DNA from: Jeotgalibaca porci
Lineage (GTDB): Bacteria; Bacillota; Bacilli; Lactobacillales; Aerococcaceae
DNA length: 64,000 nucleotides
NCBI RefSeq assembly: GCF_011299095.1
Contig: NZ_CP049889.1
Coordinates: 1,282,501 to 1,346,500 of the forward strand
Direction of reading: 5' to 3'
The notes beneath the pieces were generated by a model, which did no database searches, was not told the DNA's origin, and saw only the letters and a list, made by a program, of their open reading frames with translations. Every line of letters begins with the position of its first letter. The stretch's first letter is position 1. The position numbers and the translations under genes were made by a program. This document shows positions 34,914 to 42,758 of the stretch, one piece after another.

Positions 34914-35468
34914 CTATTGATAAGAATTCGAACTTTTAGGTGCATCCCAATAAAAATAAATATCCGCTTTATCTTCCTGTACAGTATGCCTGTATCCGCG
35001 CGTGTTGTAGCCACCAATTTCAAAACCACTGCGCAAATAAAATTCACAGGCATTCACATTGTTATCTTGGCCGATTGTAAAGATGCCGGCATAACCTCGT
35101 TCCTGTGCCATGTAAAGAGCAGCCTCAATTAATTGATAAGCCACACCTTGTTTGCGGTACGCTTGGTTTACTTTCAAATCGGTCAGATACATATACTTGA
35201 ACCAATCATTTTTCATAATTGCCAAACCGACACATTTCCCGCTATCATAATCATAAGCACCCAACGCAAATCCATCTGCAACCACCGCGTCAAAATCATA
35301 TGCTTCATCGGGGAAGGTCATCTGCATTTTTTCTTCAAACAATGTAACTTCATGCTGCCACTCAGCTGATGTCCGTGTCACAAGCATGCGCCCGCGGATT
35401 TCAAATGGTTCATTTTTCAACTGCAAGTCTGCCTTCGTTTCTGGTGTTATTTCTTTTATTATAATCAT
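34914..35468 (-). CDS. GNAT acetyltransferase resembling streptothricin acetyltransferase (SatA)
   Basis: 184 aa. GNAT core with the acetyl-CoA motif LKVNQAYRKQGVAYQLIEAA (R/QxxGxG/A) at about residues 98-117 and the downstream IGQDNNVNACEFYLRSGFEI signature shared with SatA/Sat-4 proteins. The N-terminal EPFEIRGRM also fits that group. A resistance role is possible but unproven; chromosomal members are common in Gram-positives. It starts 15 bp after the lipoprotein gene, so it could be the last gene of the ABC operon. Confidence 0.8.
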   Translation of the reverse strand: MIIIKEITPETKADLQLKNEPFEIRGRMLVTRTSAEWQHEVTLFEEKMQMTFPDEAYDFDAVVADGFALGAYDYDSGKCVGLAIMKNDWFKYMYLTDLKVNQAYRKQGVAYQLIEAALYMAQERGYAGIFTIGQDNNVNACEFYLRSGFEIGGYNTRGYRHTVQEDKADIYFYWDAPKSSNSYQ

Positions 35469-35483
35469 AAACTCGCTCCTTTT

Positions 35484-36284
35484 TCATTCAACCGGCGTCA
35501 GTACGGTCGTTGATTTGCTGGCTATAAATAAGGTCTGACCTTCTTCTAAAGACAGTGTAATCGAACTATCCACCCCTTCACGATAATCACCGGTTAATTC
35601 GAAGACGTTGAACGAACCATCTGTCTGTAGCACGTACACATAATTAACACCTGAGGCCATATAGTCAAGTCCCACTTCTAGACTGTATTCGCCGGGTTCA
35701 ATGTGTTTACCAATGTGATAAACACCGTTTCCAAAACGCTTTTGTCCTTCTATTTCTGGGTGCGGTGCATCAGCGAACATAGCCGACGGATCGAACGGCG
35801 CAACGGGCTTTCCAAATATAAATAACCGAGGCGAATAGCCTTCATTTGCCGTAATCTTCATTCCGTCGTACAAGTTTAATTCCAGTGTGTTTTGTGTAAA
35901 ATCTAGAAGTTGTTCGAAAACCTTCGTATCGTCCGTATCCATAACCGTGAAGTAGCCGGTACCCATCTCTTCACTTTTTACAATCGTATACCGTCCCTCC
36001 GGTAAATCCACGCCAACCGTCAGCGGTTCCTCAGTTAGGGGATGCATATAGTCTTCATCATCGCCAAAATCCAGAGGCTCGCGATAGAAAAATTCAGGAA
36101 GGGCCTCACCGAGTACCTCCTTTTCGTCACCGACAATTTCGTACTTTTCTTCATAAGCAGCCAAGACAGCTGTATCTGTTTCGATTCTTTCCCCATCATA
36201 CTGTTGGCTGATAACACCGGTATAAGAAGAGCAAGCAGCGAGAAGGGGGATAAAACTTAGTAATACATAATTTTTCTTACGCAT
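35484..36284 (-). CDS. Lipoprotein with two repeated beta-rich domains, ABC-operon partner
   Basis: 266 aa. Signal peptide with lipobox LLAAC (Cys at residue 18). Two related halves can be aligned: VGVDLPEGRYTIV near 95 and IGKHIEPGEYSLEV near 184, each followed by hydrophobic strands and an acidic loop. I do not recognise the family. The ATG at 36284 follows AAGGAGTGAG, 4 bp after the ATPase stop, so it is cotranscribed with the ABC-2 transporter and is presumably an extracytoplasmic part of it. The open frame continues 45 codons upstream inside the ATPase gene. Confidence 0.82.
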   Translation of the reverse strand: MRKKNYVLLSFIPLLAACSSYTGVISQQYDGERIETDTAVLAAYEEKYEIVGDEKEVLGEALPEFFYREPLDFGDDEDYMHPLTEEPLTVGVDLPEGRYTIVKSEEMGTGYFTVMDTDDTKVFEQLLDFTQNTLELNLYDGMKITANEGYSPRLFIFGKPVAPFDPSAMFADAPHPEIEGQKRFGNGVYHIGKHIEPGEYSLEVGLDYMASGVNYVYVLQTDGSFNVFELTGDYREGVDSSITLSLEEGQTLFIASKSTTVLTPVE

Positions 36285-36288
36285 TGTC

Positions 36289-37188
36289 TCACTCCTTATT
36301 TTCTGTCGTGAAATCATAAATGCGGACGTAATGATCCGCTGTTGCGAGTGGTCCGACTGTGGCGGTTTGTGCGTCGTTCGCACGTAGCAATTGCAAGTAA
36401 TGCACGGCATCTGCATCATCCGTTGTCGGAATACAGCACAAGCCGCTGTCTAAATACAACGTTCCTTCAGGTAAATCGGTCAGGGCATCAAAGGCATCAC
36501 GGGAAATTTTTCCTTTCACGTACGTCTGCTTTGCTTCATGATGATCGGAAATATATGTAAAGCGGCCGTTTTCCAAAAAGAAAACTTTATCGGCATACTC
36601 ATCCAAGTTATCCAACAAGTGGGACGCGACCATAATAATTTTCCCTTCTGACCGCAAAGTTTCCAATACGCTGGAGACGAGATTGACATTTTCCGGATCC
36701 AGCCCGTTCATCACTTCATCCATCAACATAATCGGTGTGTTGGCTGCGCACATCATCGCAAAACACAAGCGTTGGCGCATCCCCAAGGAGTAGGTCTGTA
36801 CTTTTCGATCGACATAATGGCCCATATGCAGTTGATCAATAATGGCATCCACACGTTCCGCATCTTTTTGCCAAATTTCGGCATAAATCTGAATATGCTC
36901 ACGACCGGAAAAGTTTTCGTAAAGATCTGCTTGATCCGGGAAAAACGTTACTTTTTTATGCAACGCTAAAATATCTCGGCGGCTGTTTTGATAGGTTCTG
37001 TCATCAATCACAATCGATCCTTCTTGAACGGGAATGTAGCGCATCATGGCATTAAATAAAGTCGTTTTCCCGGTCCCGTTCGGCGCAACCAGACCAATAA
37101 TCGACCCCTTTTCAATTTCAAAACTGATATCATCCAAAATCGTCCGTTCACCATAACGAACGGTTAAATTATTTACTGCTAATGTCAT
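36289..37188 (-). CDS. ABC transporter ATP-binding protein
   Basis: 299 aa. Walker A APNGTGKTT (residues 34-42), Q-loop FFPDQADLYENFSG, signature YSLGMRQR (about 138), Walker B IMLMDEVMNGLDP and switch His in VASHLLD. The C-terminal 80 residues are a variable extension. It overlaps the upstream permease gene by 4 bp. With two ABC-2 permeases and a lipoprotein it forms an exporter or sensing module of unknown cargo. Confidence 0.93.
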   Translation of the reverse strand: MTLAVNNLTVRYGERTILDDISFEIEKGSIIGLVAPNGTGKTTLFNAMMRYIPVQEGSIVIDDRTYQNSRRDILALHKKVTFFPDQADLYENFSGREHIQIYAEIWQKDAERVDAIIDQLHMGHYVDRKVQTYSLGMRQRLCFAMMCAANTPIMLMDEVMNGLDPENVNLVSSVLETLRSEGKIIMVASHLLDNLDEYADKVFFLENGRFTYISDHHEAKQTYVKGKISRDAFDALTDLPEGTLYLDSGLCCIPTTDDADAVHYLQLLRANDAQTATVGPLATADHYVRIYDFTTENKE

Positions 37189-38375
37189 CGTTTCATCCTC
37201 CTTCTTAGCCCCAGTGATTGTGTTTGAATCCGATCGAAAATACCTGCGAATAATACTTCCATCAGAATAAGAAGTACCAGCATAATCAGCAGACCTTTCC
37301 AGAAGTAAACACCGGGTAATCCTGTTGCCTGTGCCATATCGCCCATCAAGACCGATTCAATCCGGAAATAAAGACTCGGTTGCCAAGCCGTAAACGGCTG
37401 TACGACCAACCAAAACTGAGGAACGAAGTAAGTACTCAGTGTAAGGATAATGGTCAGGTAAATTGTTCTGAACACCCAACTGAGTCCGACCGTAAACAGC
37501 ATTAATAAATAGCTCAATAGCATGGCGGAACCAAGGGCCAACAACGCATATTGCCAGATTGCAATGGGTGTGTAGCCGTTTGGTGTATAAATCAGAACAG
37601 GATACCAGAGACTTCCCACTGATTCTGTTAGTAAGCTGATAGAGTAACTGATGACGATACCGCCCATTGTAGTCAGCCACATCAAAATCCACAGATGGAA
37701 CGTCCGCAAGTGCCATTGTTTCCTCCAAGGAATGGGAATCCCATGGGTAATGCTCCAGTTTTTAACTTGGTCGCGTGTGAAACGATCACACCCGAGAAGA
37801 GCCACAAATAAAAAGAGGACCACACCTATCAAAACATTGATTTCCTGTAGAAGAATATTACTCGCAGAGAAAGCATTCCACTCAATGTCGAGTTCGTGCT
37901 CTGCCATATAGTCGTAAAAGGCGACATCTTGATGAATCTTTTCAGCATCTGGTAAATAACTGAGTAAGAAATCGTAGTATTCAAAATTCGTTAAGGTTAA
38001 TAATGTTTCATTGTATTCGGCGATTTTCGCACCGTTTTCGAGATAGCCGTCAAAAACATGCTCAAACCCTTCAATCGTATTACCATCGCGCTTGGTTAAA
38101 ATATAAAGTTGCATCCCATAAAGCGACTGTAGCTTTGCCAAGTTGTCGTAAACCTCTTGACCGTCTTCACCATCAAAAACACTTTTTGGAATCGCGTTAA
38201 AAATATTATGAATGGTTTGATACTGATCGTCCATTTCCTGTTCCGGAAATGTTAATGTCTGTTGTTTATATAAAAGGGAAAAAGAGCTGAAGAAGAGAAA
38301 GAATCCGATTAATAATACTCGTGTTTTCCAATCCCGCAGTAATTTCTTCCATTCCCATTTTGCTAATAGTCGCAT
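37185..38375 (-). CDS. ABC-2 type permease, subunit 2
   Basis: 396 aa. One N-terminal transmembrane helix (about residues 19-37), a large extracytoplasmic loop (about 40-180), then five or so helices (near 185, 225, 275, 305 and 360). This is the usual layout of ABC-2 exporters such as those for antibiotic peptides. The substrate is not identifiable. It follows the other permease by 13 bp and overlaps the ATPase start. Confidence 0.88.
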   Translation of the reverse strand: MRLLAKWEWKKLLRDWKTRVLLIGFFLFFSSFSLLYKQQTLTFPEQEMDDQYQTIHNIFNAIPKSVFDGEDGQEVYDNLAKLQSLYGMQLYILTKRDGNTIEGFEHVFDGYLENGAKIAEYNETLLTLTNFEYYDFLLSYLPDAEKIHQDVAFYDYMAEHELDIEWNAFSASNILLQEINVLIGVVLFLFVALLGCDRFTRDQVKNWSITHGIPIPWRKQWHLRTFHLWILMWLTTMGGIVISYSISLLTESVGSLWYPVLIYTPNGYTPIAIWQYALLALGSAMLLSYLLMLFTVGLSWVFRTIYLTIILTLSTYFVPQFWLVVQPFTAWQPSLYFRIESVLMGDMAQATGLPGVYFWKGLLIMLVLLILMEVLFAGIFDRIQTQSLGLRRRMKR

Positions 38376-38388
38376 CTTTTCCCCTCCT

Positions 38389-39591
38389 TTATCCGATAAA
38401 GCGTTGACGACTACGTAAATATGCCGTCACAGCCAGTAGTAACTCCACACCCACTACAGTTAAAAGTAAGACGAGAAGGCCTTTCTCAACCGTAACGGTC
38501 CCTGTATTTAATAGAAAATTCTTCTCTCCAGAAATGACTTTTCCAAAGTCAAAATACGTTTGCGGGAAATTACTGATATCGCTACCGAAAATATCCCGAG
38601 TGGTCCGGTTGAAGTAGAGGCGTTCAAAGAGCAGGGTGAAAATGCCTGCTACGAAAACGACAACACTTTGACGGAAAAACAGTGAGAAAAGCGCAGTTAA
38701 GCGTACAAATAAATAGAGCAGTAATCCCAGAAAAGGGAGAGCTTTAAGCAAGAACGTTTTGATAGGCATCAGCCCAGCCGCGTCCATCATTAAAAGTGGA
38801 TCATCAGTATAGGCATAAAGCGGCACTTGCCAATCAAGCGAACCGAATCCAAATAACAGCCCATTCGATACATAAAACACCGCGCCGGCTACTAAGAAGA
38901 AAGAAAGAACAAACGTTAAAAGAGCTAAAGATTGAATGAATAAATAGCTCCCCCAGCCAATTGGTACACCAATGCGTTGGGTTCTTTTTTGGATACTCTC
39001 AACAAAGACATCTGCCCCAATGAATAACGTCAGCGCTATCAGGATTGTCGGACCCCATTCATGAAAGAATTTTTGAAGTTGTTGCGTCGCGGTTTTTTCT
39101 TGAATCACATGAAAAGTGAGTTCGCTGTCTGTATAACTCTCTAAGCGATTGCGCTCATTTCCAAGTTTATAATTGAGGTCTTTCATCGGAAACAAGGAAT
39201 TTTTGGCAGCTTGATTTTGTAAACTTTCGAGATGAAAATCGGGAACATAGATATCCGTTAACTTCCGATAACGCAAAGCATCTCCCTTTCGAATGGCCAT
39301 CAAGAGCGCCCGGTTATTCTCTAATTTCCGCCTACTTTCCACATACGCAGATTGTCCGGTAAATAAGTTCACATCAAAGTTTTCGCTCTCCATTGCCGAT
39401 TTCATAATTCCTTCATTCGAAATAACACTCTGCTCCAACTTTTCCAGATCGATCGTATTAAAACTATTCATGCGCGGTAGGAAGAATGCGCTATATGCTA
39501 AAAGTGCAACAAAGACCAAAATAAGCGTCAATCTATTTTTAGTGTGACGCACCAAATATACCCACGTTTCTTTAAAAACAGTAAAAATCAT
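38389..39591 (-). CDS. ABC-2 type permease, subunit 1
   Basis: 400 aa with the same topology as its neighbour: N-terminal helix at about 20-38, a long extracytoplasmic segment to about 180, and five helices after it. The two permeases are diverged paralogues that probably form a heterodimer. First gene of a four-gene operon (perhaps five with the acetyltransferase). AAGGGGTTAG precedes the ATG. Confidence 0.88.
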   Translation of the reverse strand: MIFTVFKETWVYLVRHTKNRLTLILVFVALLAYSAFFLPRMNSFNTIDLEKLEQSVISNEGIMKSAMESENFDVNLFTGQSAYVESRRKLENNRALLMAIRKGDALRYRKLTDIYVPDFHLESLQNQAAKNSLFPMKDLNYKLGNERNRLESYTDSELTFHVIQEKTATQQLQKFFHEWGPTILIALTLFIGADVFVESIQKRTQRIGVPIGWGSYLFIQSLALLTFVLSFFLVAGAVFYVSNGLLFGFGSLDWQVPLYAYTDDPLLMMDAAGLMPIKTFLLKALPFLGLLLYLFVRLTALFSLFFRQSVVVFVAGIFTLLFERLYFNRTTRDIFGSDISNFPQTYFDFGKVISGEKNFLLNTGTVTVEKGLLVLLLTVVGVELLLAVTAYLRSRQRFIG

Positions 39592-39696
39592 ACGCTAACC
39601 CCTTTCTCTCATTATTTTTTCATAAGTTTACCATACCTGCCTCATTATTTGGTATGATGGGTGAAAGAAAAGAGACATCTTGTTGGGAGGAAAGCA

Positions 39697-40110
39697 ATGA
39701 TTCAGTACAGTGAAAATGGTAGAATACCTTTTGAAAAATTGATGGATTTATATAACAGTGTAGGGTGGACGGCGTATACAAAGGACCTTAACGTTATGAA
39801 GAAGCTCTTACCTGGTGCGCTTTCGTATACGAGCGCGTGGGACGGTGACCGCTTAGTCGGTTTGATTCGGACGGTGGGCGACGGCTGTTCAATTTTATAT
39901 ATCCAGGATTTGTTGGTTCATCCCGATTATCAACGCCAAGGGATTGGACAAACGTTGGTGACTCAAACAGTGGCAGCGGCGGAAAATATTCGACAAATCT
40001 TTCTATCTACGGATAATACCGAGAAGACGGTGCAATTTTATCGTTCTGTCGGTTTCGTCACAATGGAAGAAACCGGCGCCGTTACATTCACTTACCGGGG
40101 AGATAAATAA
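39697..40110 (+). CDS. GNAT family N-acetyltransferase
   Basis: 137 aa. The acetyl-CoA binding motif appears in LLVHPDYQRQGIGQTLV (residues about 74-90), followed by TDNTEKTVQFYRSVGFV. Substrate unknown. ATG 39697 lies behind GGGAGG; the open frame extends 12 codons upstream. Its stop codon overlaps the ATG of the ASCH-HD gene (TAATG), suggesting translational coupling. Confidence 0.87.
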   Translation: MIQYSENGRIPFEKLMDLYNSVGWTAYTKDLNVMKKLLPGALSYTSAWDGDRLVGLIRTVGDGCSILYIQDLLVHPDYQRQGIGQTLVTQTVAAAENIRQIFLSTDNTEKTVQFYRSVGFVTMEETGAVTFTYRGDK

Positions 40111-41198
40111 TGAAAGCAGAAACGCTGTGGGAATTGTATGTAGAGGCATATCCTGAACAAAAAAATAAAGAATACGAAGCGTGGGCATATGGTGCCGCGC
40201 CGGATGAATTGGCACTTTTGACAGTGGATGGTGTGAAAAGAGCAACGGCTTCCGGTTATGATTTATATGAAGCGGCTGGTGAACCGATTCCTCAAGCAGG
40301 TGGACACAGCATTATTTTAGATGGAAAAGGACAGGCAGTTTGTGTCATCGTCACAACCAATGTTACGGTTGTTCCGTTTAATGAAGTATCGGCAGAATTT
40401 GCCTACAAAGAGGGCGAAGGGGATCGGTCGCTTGCATATTGGCGCGCCGTCCATGAAGAATTTTTTGGGGACGAATTTGCGCGCGCAGAGTTGCCGTTTT
40501 CAGAAACGACCTTAGTGGTGTGTGAAGAATTTGAAGTTGTCTATTCAGCGGTGGAACTCTCGCCATTACGTGCCTTTACTGAGGAAAAACTAGGCGGAGA
40601 CACAACCGGACACGATATGAGTCATATCACGCGCGTTGAGAATTTGGCCGTTTCGTTGGCGAAGCAGGAAAAAATGGCTGCATTGGACGTGGTGACGATT
40701 CGCGCAGCGGTATTGCTACATGATATTAGCGATGACAAATTAACCGATGACGTCGCGGCTGCAAAACAAGAAGTAGTGCGTATTCTTTCTGAAACGGTGC
40801 GGTCGGGAGAAGCCCGGACAGTGATTTTAGATACGATTGAAAATATGTCCTATTCGAAGAATTTAAAAGAAAAGAACGAGCTGACAGCCATCGGGAAAAT
40901 TGTCCAGGATGCGGACCGTCTGGATGCAATCGGCGCTATCGGAATCGCACGGACATTTTACTACGGCGGTTCAAAAGGCCATGCCATGTATGACGATTCT
41001 CAACCGTTTAACCCGGAAGAGATGGACGAAGCGACCTACCGCAGCTCTGCGAATGTCGTTAATCATTTCTATGAAAAACTTTTGCGATTAGAAAGTATGA
41101 TGAACACTGAAGCCGGCAAGAAAATGGCGCGAGAGCGCACCATTTTTATGGAAGAATTCTTGAATCAGTTGGCGCTGGAGATAAAAGGGGAAAAATAG
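40110..41198 (+). CDS. ASCH domain - HD phosphohydrolase fusion protein
   Basis: 362 aa in two parts. Residues about 1-148 resemble an ASCH (YqfB-like) domain, with KRATASGYDLYEAAGEPIPQAG, a strand-rich core and the terminal VVCEEFEVVY. Residues about 155-355 are a YedJ-type HD domain: HDMSHITRVENLA gives the first His and VLLHDISDD the HD pair, with QDADRLDAIGAIGIART completing the metal site. Both domains are usually separate proteins. It is coupled to the GNAT gene upstream. A role in nucleotide or RNA metabolism is plausible, but the substrate is unknown. Confidence 0.85.
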   Translation: MKAETLWELYVEAYPEQKNKEYEAWAYGAAPDELALLTVDGVKRATASGYDLYEAAGEPIPQAGGHSIILDGKGQAVCVIVTTNVTVVPFNEVSAEFAYKEGEGDRSLAYWRAVHEEFFGDEFARAELPFSETTLVVCEEFEVVYSAVELSPLRAFTEEKLGGDTTGHDMSHITRVENLAVSLAKQEKMAALDVVTIRAAVLLHDISDDKLTDDVAAAKQEVVRILSETVRSGEARTVILDTIENMSYSKNLKEKNELTAIGKIVQDADRLDAIGAIGIARTFYYGGSKGHAMYDDSQPFNPEEMDEATYRSSANVVNHFYEKLLRLESMMNTEAGKKMARERTIFMEEFLNQLALEIKGEK

Positions 41199-41206
41199 AA
41201 GAGAAG

Positions 41207-41293
41207 TGCGCACTCAAATGAAAAAAGACGTTTGAGTGCGCAGATTAGAGACGAAAACGCGCACTCAAAAGGAAATTCCCATCTGAGTGCGCG
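41207..41293. repeat. Two intergenic hairpins sharing GCGCACTCA arms
   Basis: TGCGCACTCAAA (41207-41218) pairs perfectly with TTTGAGTGCGCA (41231-41242); CGCGCACTCA (41258-41267) pairs with TGAGTGCGCG (41284-41293). The arms are copies of one motif, so cross-pairing is also possible. They precede a conventional terminator and are not explained by a gene. Confidence 0.82.
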
Positions 41294-41302
41294 AAAATAG
41301 TA

Positions 41303-41339
41303 AAAAAAGGATTACTCGCAAAATGGAGTAATCCTTTTT
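41303..41339. terminator. Bidirectional terminator
   Basis: GGATTACTC (41309-41317) pairs with GAGTAATCC (41326-41334), flanked by A- and T-runs, between the ASCH-HD gene and the convergent small membrane gene. Confidence 0.9.
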
Positions 41340-41340
41340 C

Positions 41341-41601
41341 TCATCCCGTTATTAATTTGAAAATCACCGGTATTATCGCAGTAGAAGCGACCTCGAAAAA
41401 TACAGAGAGTTTCCCTTCATCGAGCTTATTGATAAAATAGACTTCGCCGGTCAAATAGATGATTCCCATCAGGATTAAAGAGTAGGTCGAGTAGAAATCG
41501 AACCATAACATCCCAAACAAGAGCGAGAAGAAGGGGATATTGAAGAGAAAGACATACGCCTTTTGCTCTTTTTCAGTTAATATATCGATTTTTGAGTACA
41601 T
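41341..41601 (-). CDS. Small membrane protein, paralogue 2
   Basis: 86 aa with about three hydrophobic segments (19-35, 40-57, 65-83). The central IIYLTGEVYFINKL resembles LIYVLGHAFFINKA of the neighbouring protein, so the two are tandem paralogues. No known domain was recognised. GAGGAG precedes its ATG. Confidence 0.7.
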   Translation of the reverse strand: MYSKIDILTEKEQKAYVFLFNIPFFSLLFGMLWFDFYSTYSLILMGIIYLTGEVYFINKLDEGKLSVFFEVASTAIIPVIFKLITG

Positions 41602-41617
41602 ATCTGCTCCTCCTTCA

Positions 41618-41887
41618 TTAATACAGAATCTTGAAATAGAGTGTAATCAAAACAACCGCCCGTAGATTCGTCACGATTTCATAGTAAATCCATTCCCGTT
41701 TTCCATAGATAGCTTTATTTATAAAAAAAGCGTGGCCAAGGACGTAAATAAGTCCCCAGACGAGTGCATATGGAATCGTCATGATTTGTAAATAAACCAA
41801 TACTAGCAAAGCCGCTAGAATCATAACAACAAAAGCAATATAGAATTTTTCCAAATGAATGGGTAATTTTTCATACTGTGCTTTCAT
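41618..41887 (-). CDS. Small membrane protein, paralogue 1
   Basis: 89 aa from ATG 41887 (behind GGGAGG) with three hydrophobic segments. Shares the YxxGxxFFINK-type core with the next gene, 16 bp downstream. It overlaps the end of the upstream GNAT gene by 4 bp, so all are probably one transcript. No function is known. Confidence 0.72.
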   Translation of the reverse strand: MKAQYEKLPIHLEKFYIAFVVMILAALLVLVYLQIMTIPYALVWGLIYVLGHAFFINKAIYGKREWIYYEIVTNLRAVVLITLYFKILY

Positions 41888-42429
41888 TCTGTATCCTCCC
41901 TCTGTTCCCATTCCTCACGCAAAATGCCCATACGAATGGAATCATAGTAGTTCCCGTCATAATAACGCACTTTTCGGATGCGCGCTTCTAACGTCATTCC
42001 CAATTTTTCACCCACATGCATCATGCGTTTGTTGCCGGACCAAGTCGTAAAGCCAATCCTTACAATCGGCAACGTTTGAAAAAGGTGATTGAACCACATG
42101 CGGAAAACGCGCGTGCCGATGCCATTTCCCCAATTAGGTGCTTCATACAAAATAATTCCTGTTTCAATCCAAAAAGACGTTTTATCTTCGATGTAATAGG
42201 AAACAGTCCCACAGACAACGCCGTTCACTTCAATGAGCCAAAAATCATCTTGTTCCTGCCAACGATATGCATTTTCCAAGAATTTTTCATAAGACAAAGC
42301 TTGATGCGAATAGTAAGGCGCATCCCATTTCTTCCATTCGGGCGATTCATCCTTAAATGCCAGCTCCCAAAGAATCGGAAGGTCCTCTTCCTTAATCGAA
42401 CGGATTGTTATTTCATTATCTTGAATCAT
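41884..42429 (-). CDS. GNAT acetyltransferase, RimJ/RimL-like
   Basis: 181 aa. Matches the RimJ/RimL/Acetyltransf_3 type: N-terminal ITIRSIKEEDLPILWEL, acetyl-CoA loop YEAPNWGNGIGTRVFRMW (about 108-125), and the MMHVGEKLGMTLEARIRK segment. The acceptor is unknown. It overlaps the small upstream ORF by 14 bp, suggesting coupled translation. Confidence 0.87.
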   Translation of the reverse strand: MIQDNEITIRSIKEEDLPILWELAFKDESPEWKKWDAPYYSHQALSYEKFLENAYRWQEQDDFWLIEVNGVVCGTVSYYIEDKTSFWIETGIILYEAPNWGNGIGTRVFRMWFNHLFQTLPIVRIGFTTWSGNKRMMHVGEKLGMTLEARIRKVRYYDGNYYDSIRMGILREEWEQREDTE

Positions 42430-42571
42430 GCTTTTTCCCCTTTCGCGCAGCTAAAATCCCAGCTACCGCCATCAAAATAGCAGCGACAGCAAACAATGGT
42501 TGTTTAAGTGTTAAGGAGAGGTTGGAAAGCATCAAACTTAGCATCGTATATATAAACCAGTTCTTTTTCAT
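42416..42571 (-). CDS. Small 51-residue membrane peptide
   Basis: A short reading frame starting ATG at 42571, 8 bp from a good AAGGAG site, and ending TAA at 42416 inside the GNAT gene start. It has a hydrophobic helix (PLFAVAAILMAVAGILAA) and ends in ARKGKKHDSR. Codon structure and overlap suggest a real leader gene of the small operon that runs to 41341. The function is unknown. Confidence 0.65.
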   Translation of the reverse strand: MKKNWFIYTMLSLMLSNLSLTLKQPLFAVAAILMAVAGILAARKGKKHDSR

Positions 42572-42758
42572 CCGGGTATCTCCTTGCGTACGTTTTATTA
42601 TCTAAAATCATAACCTTTTAATTACCGGAAAGAAAGCCCTTTCGTGTGTCTTGCCTTCTAGGATGCTTTGAACCATCGAAAATAAACCGGAAAGTACCTT
42701 TAAAAAAAGTGCTCCCACAAAGCTCAAACAGCCCGCGAAAACACTATCTTATTTCTAT

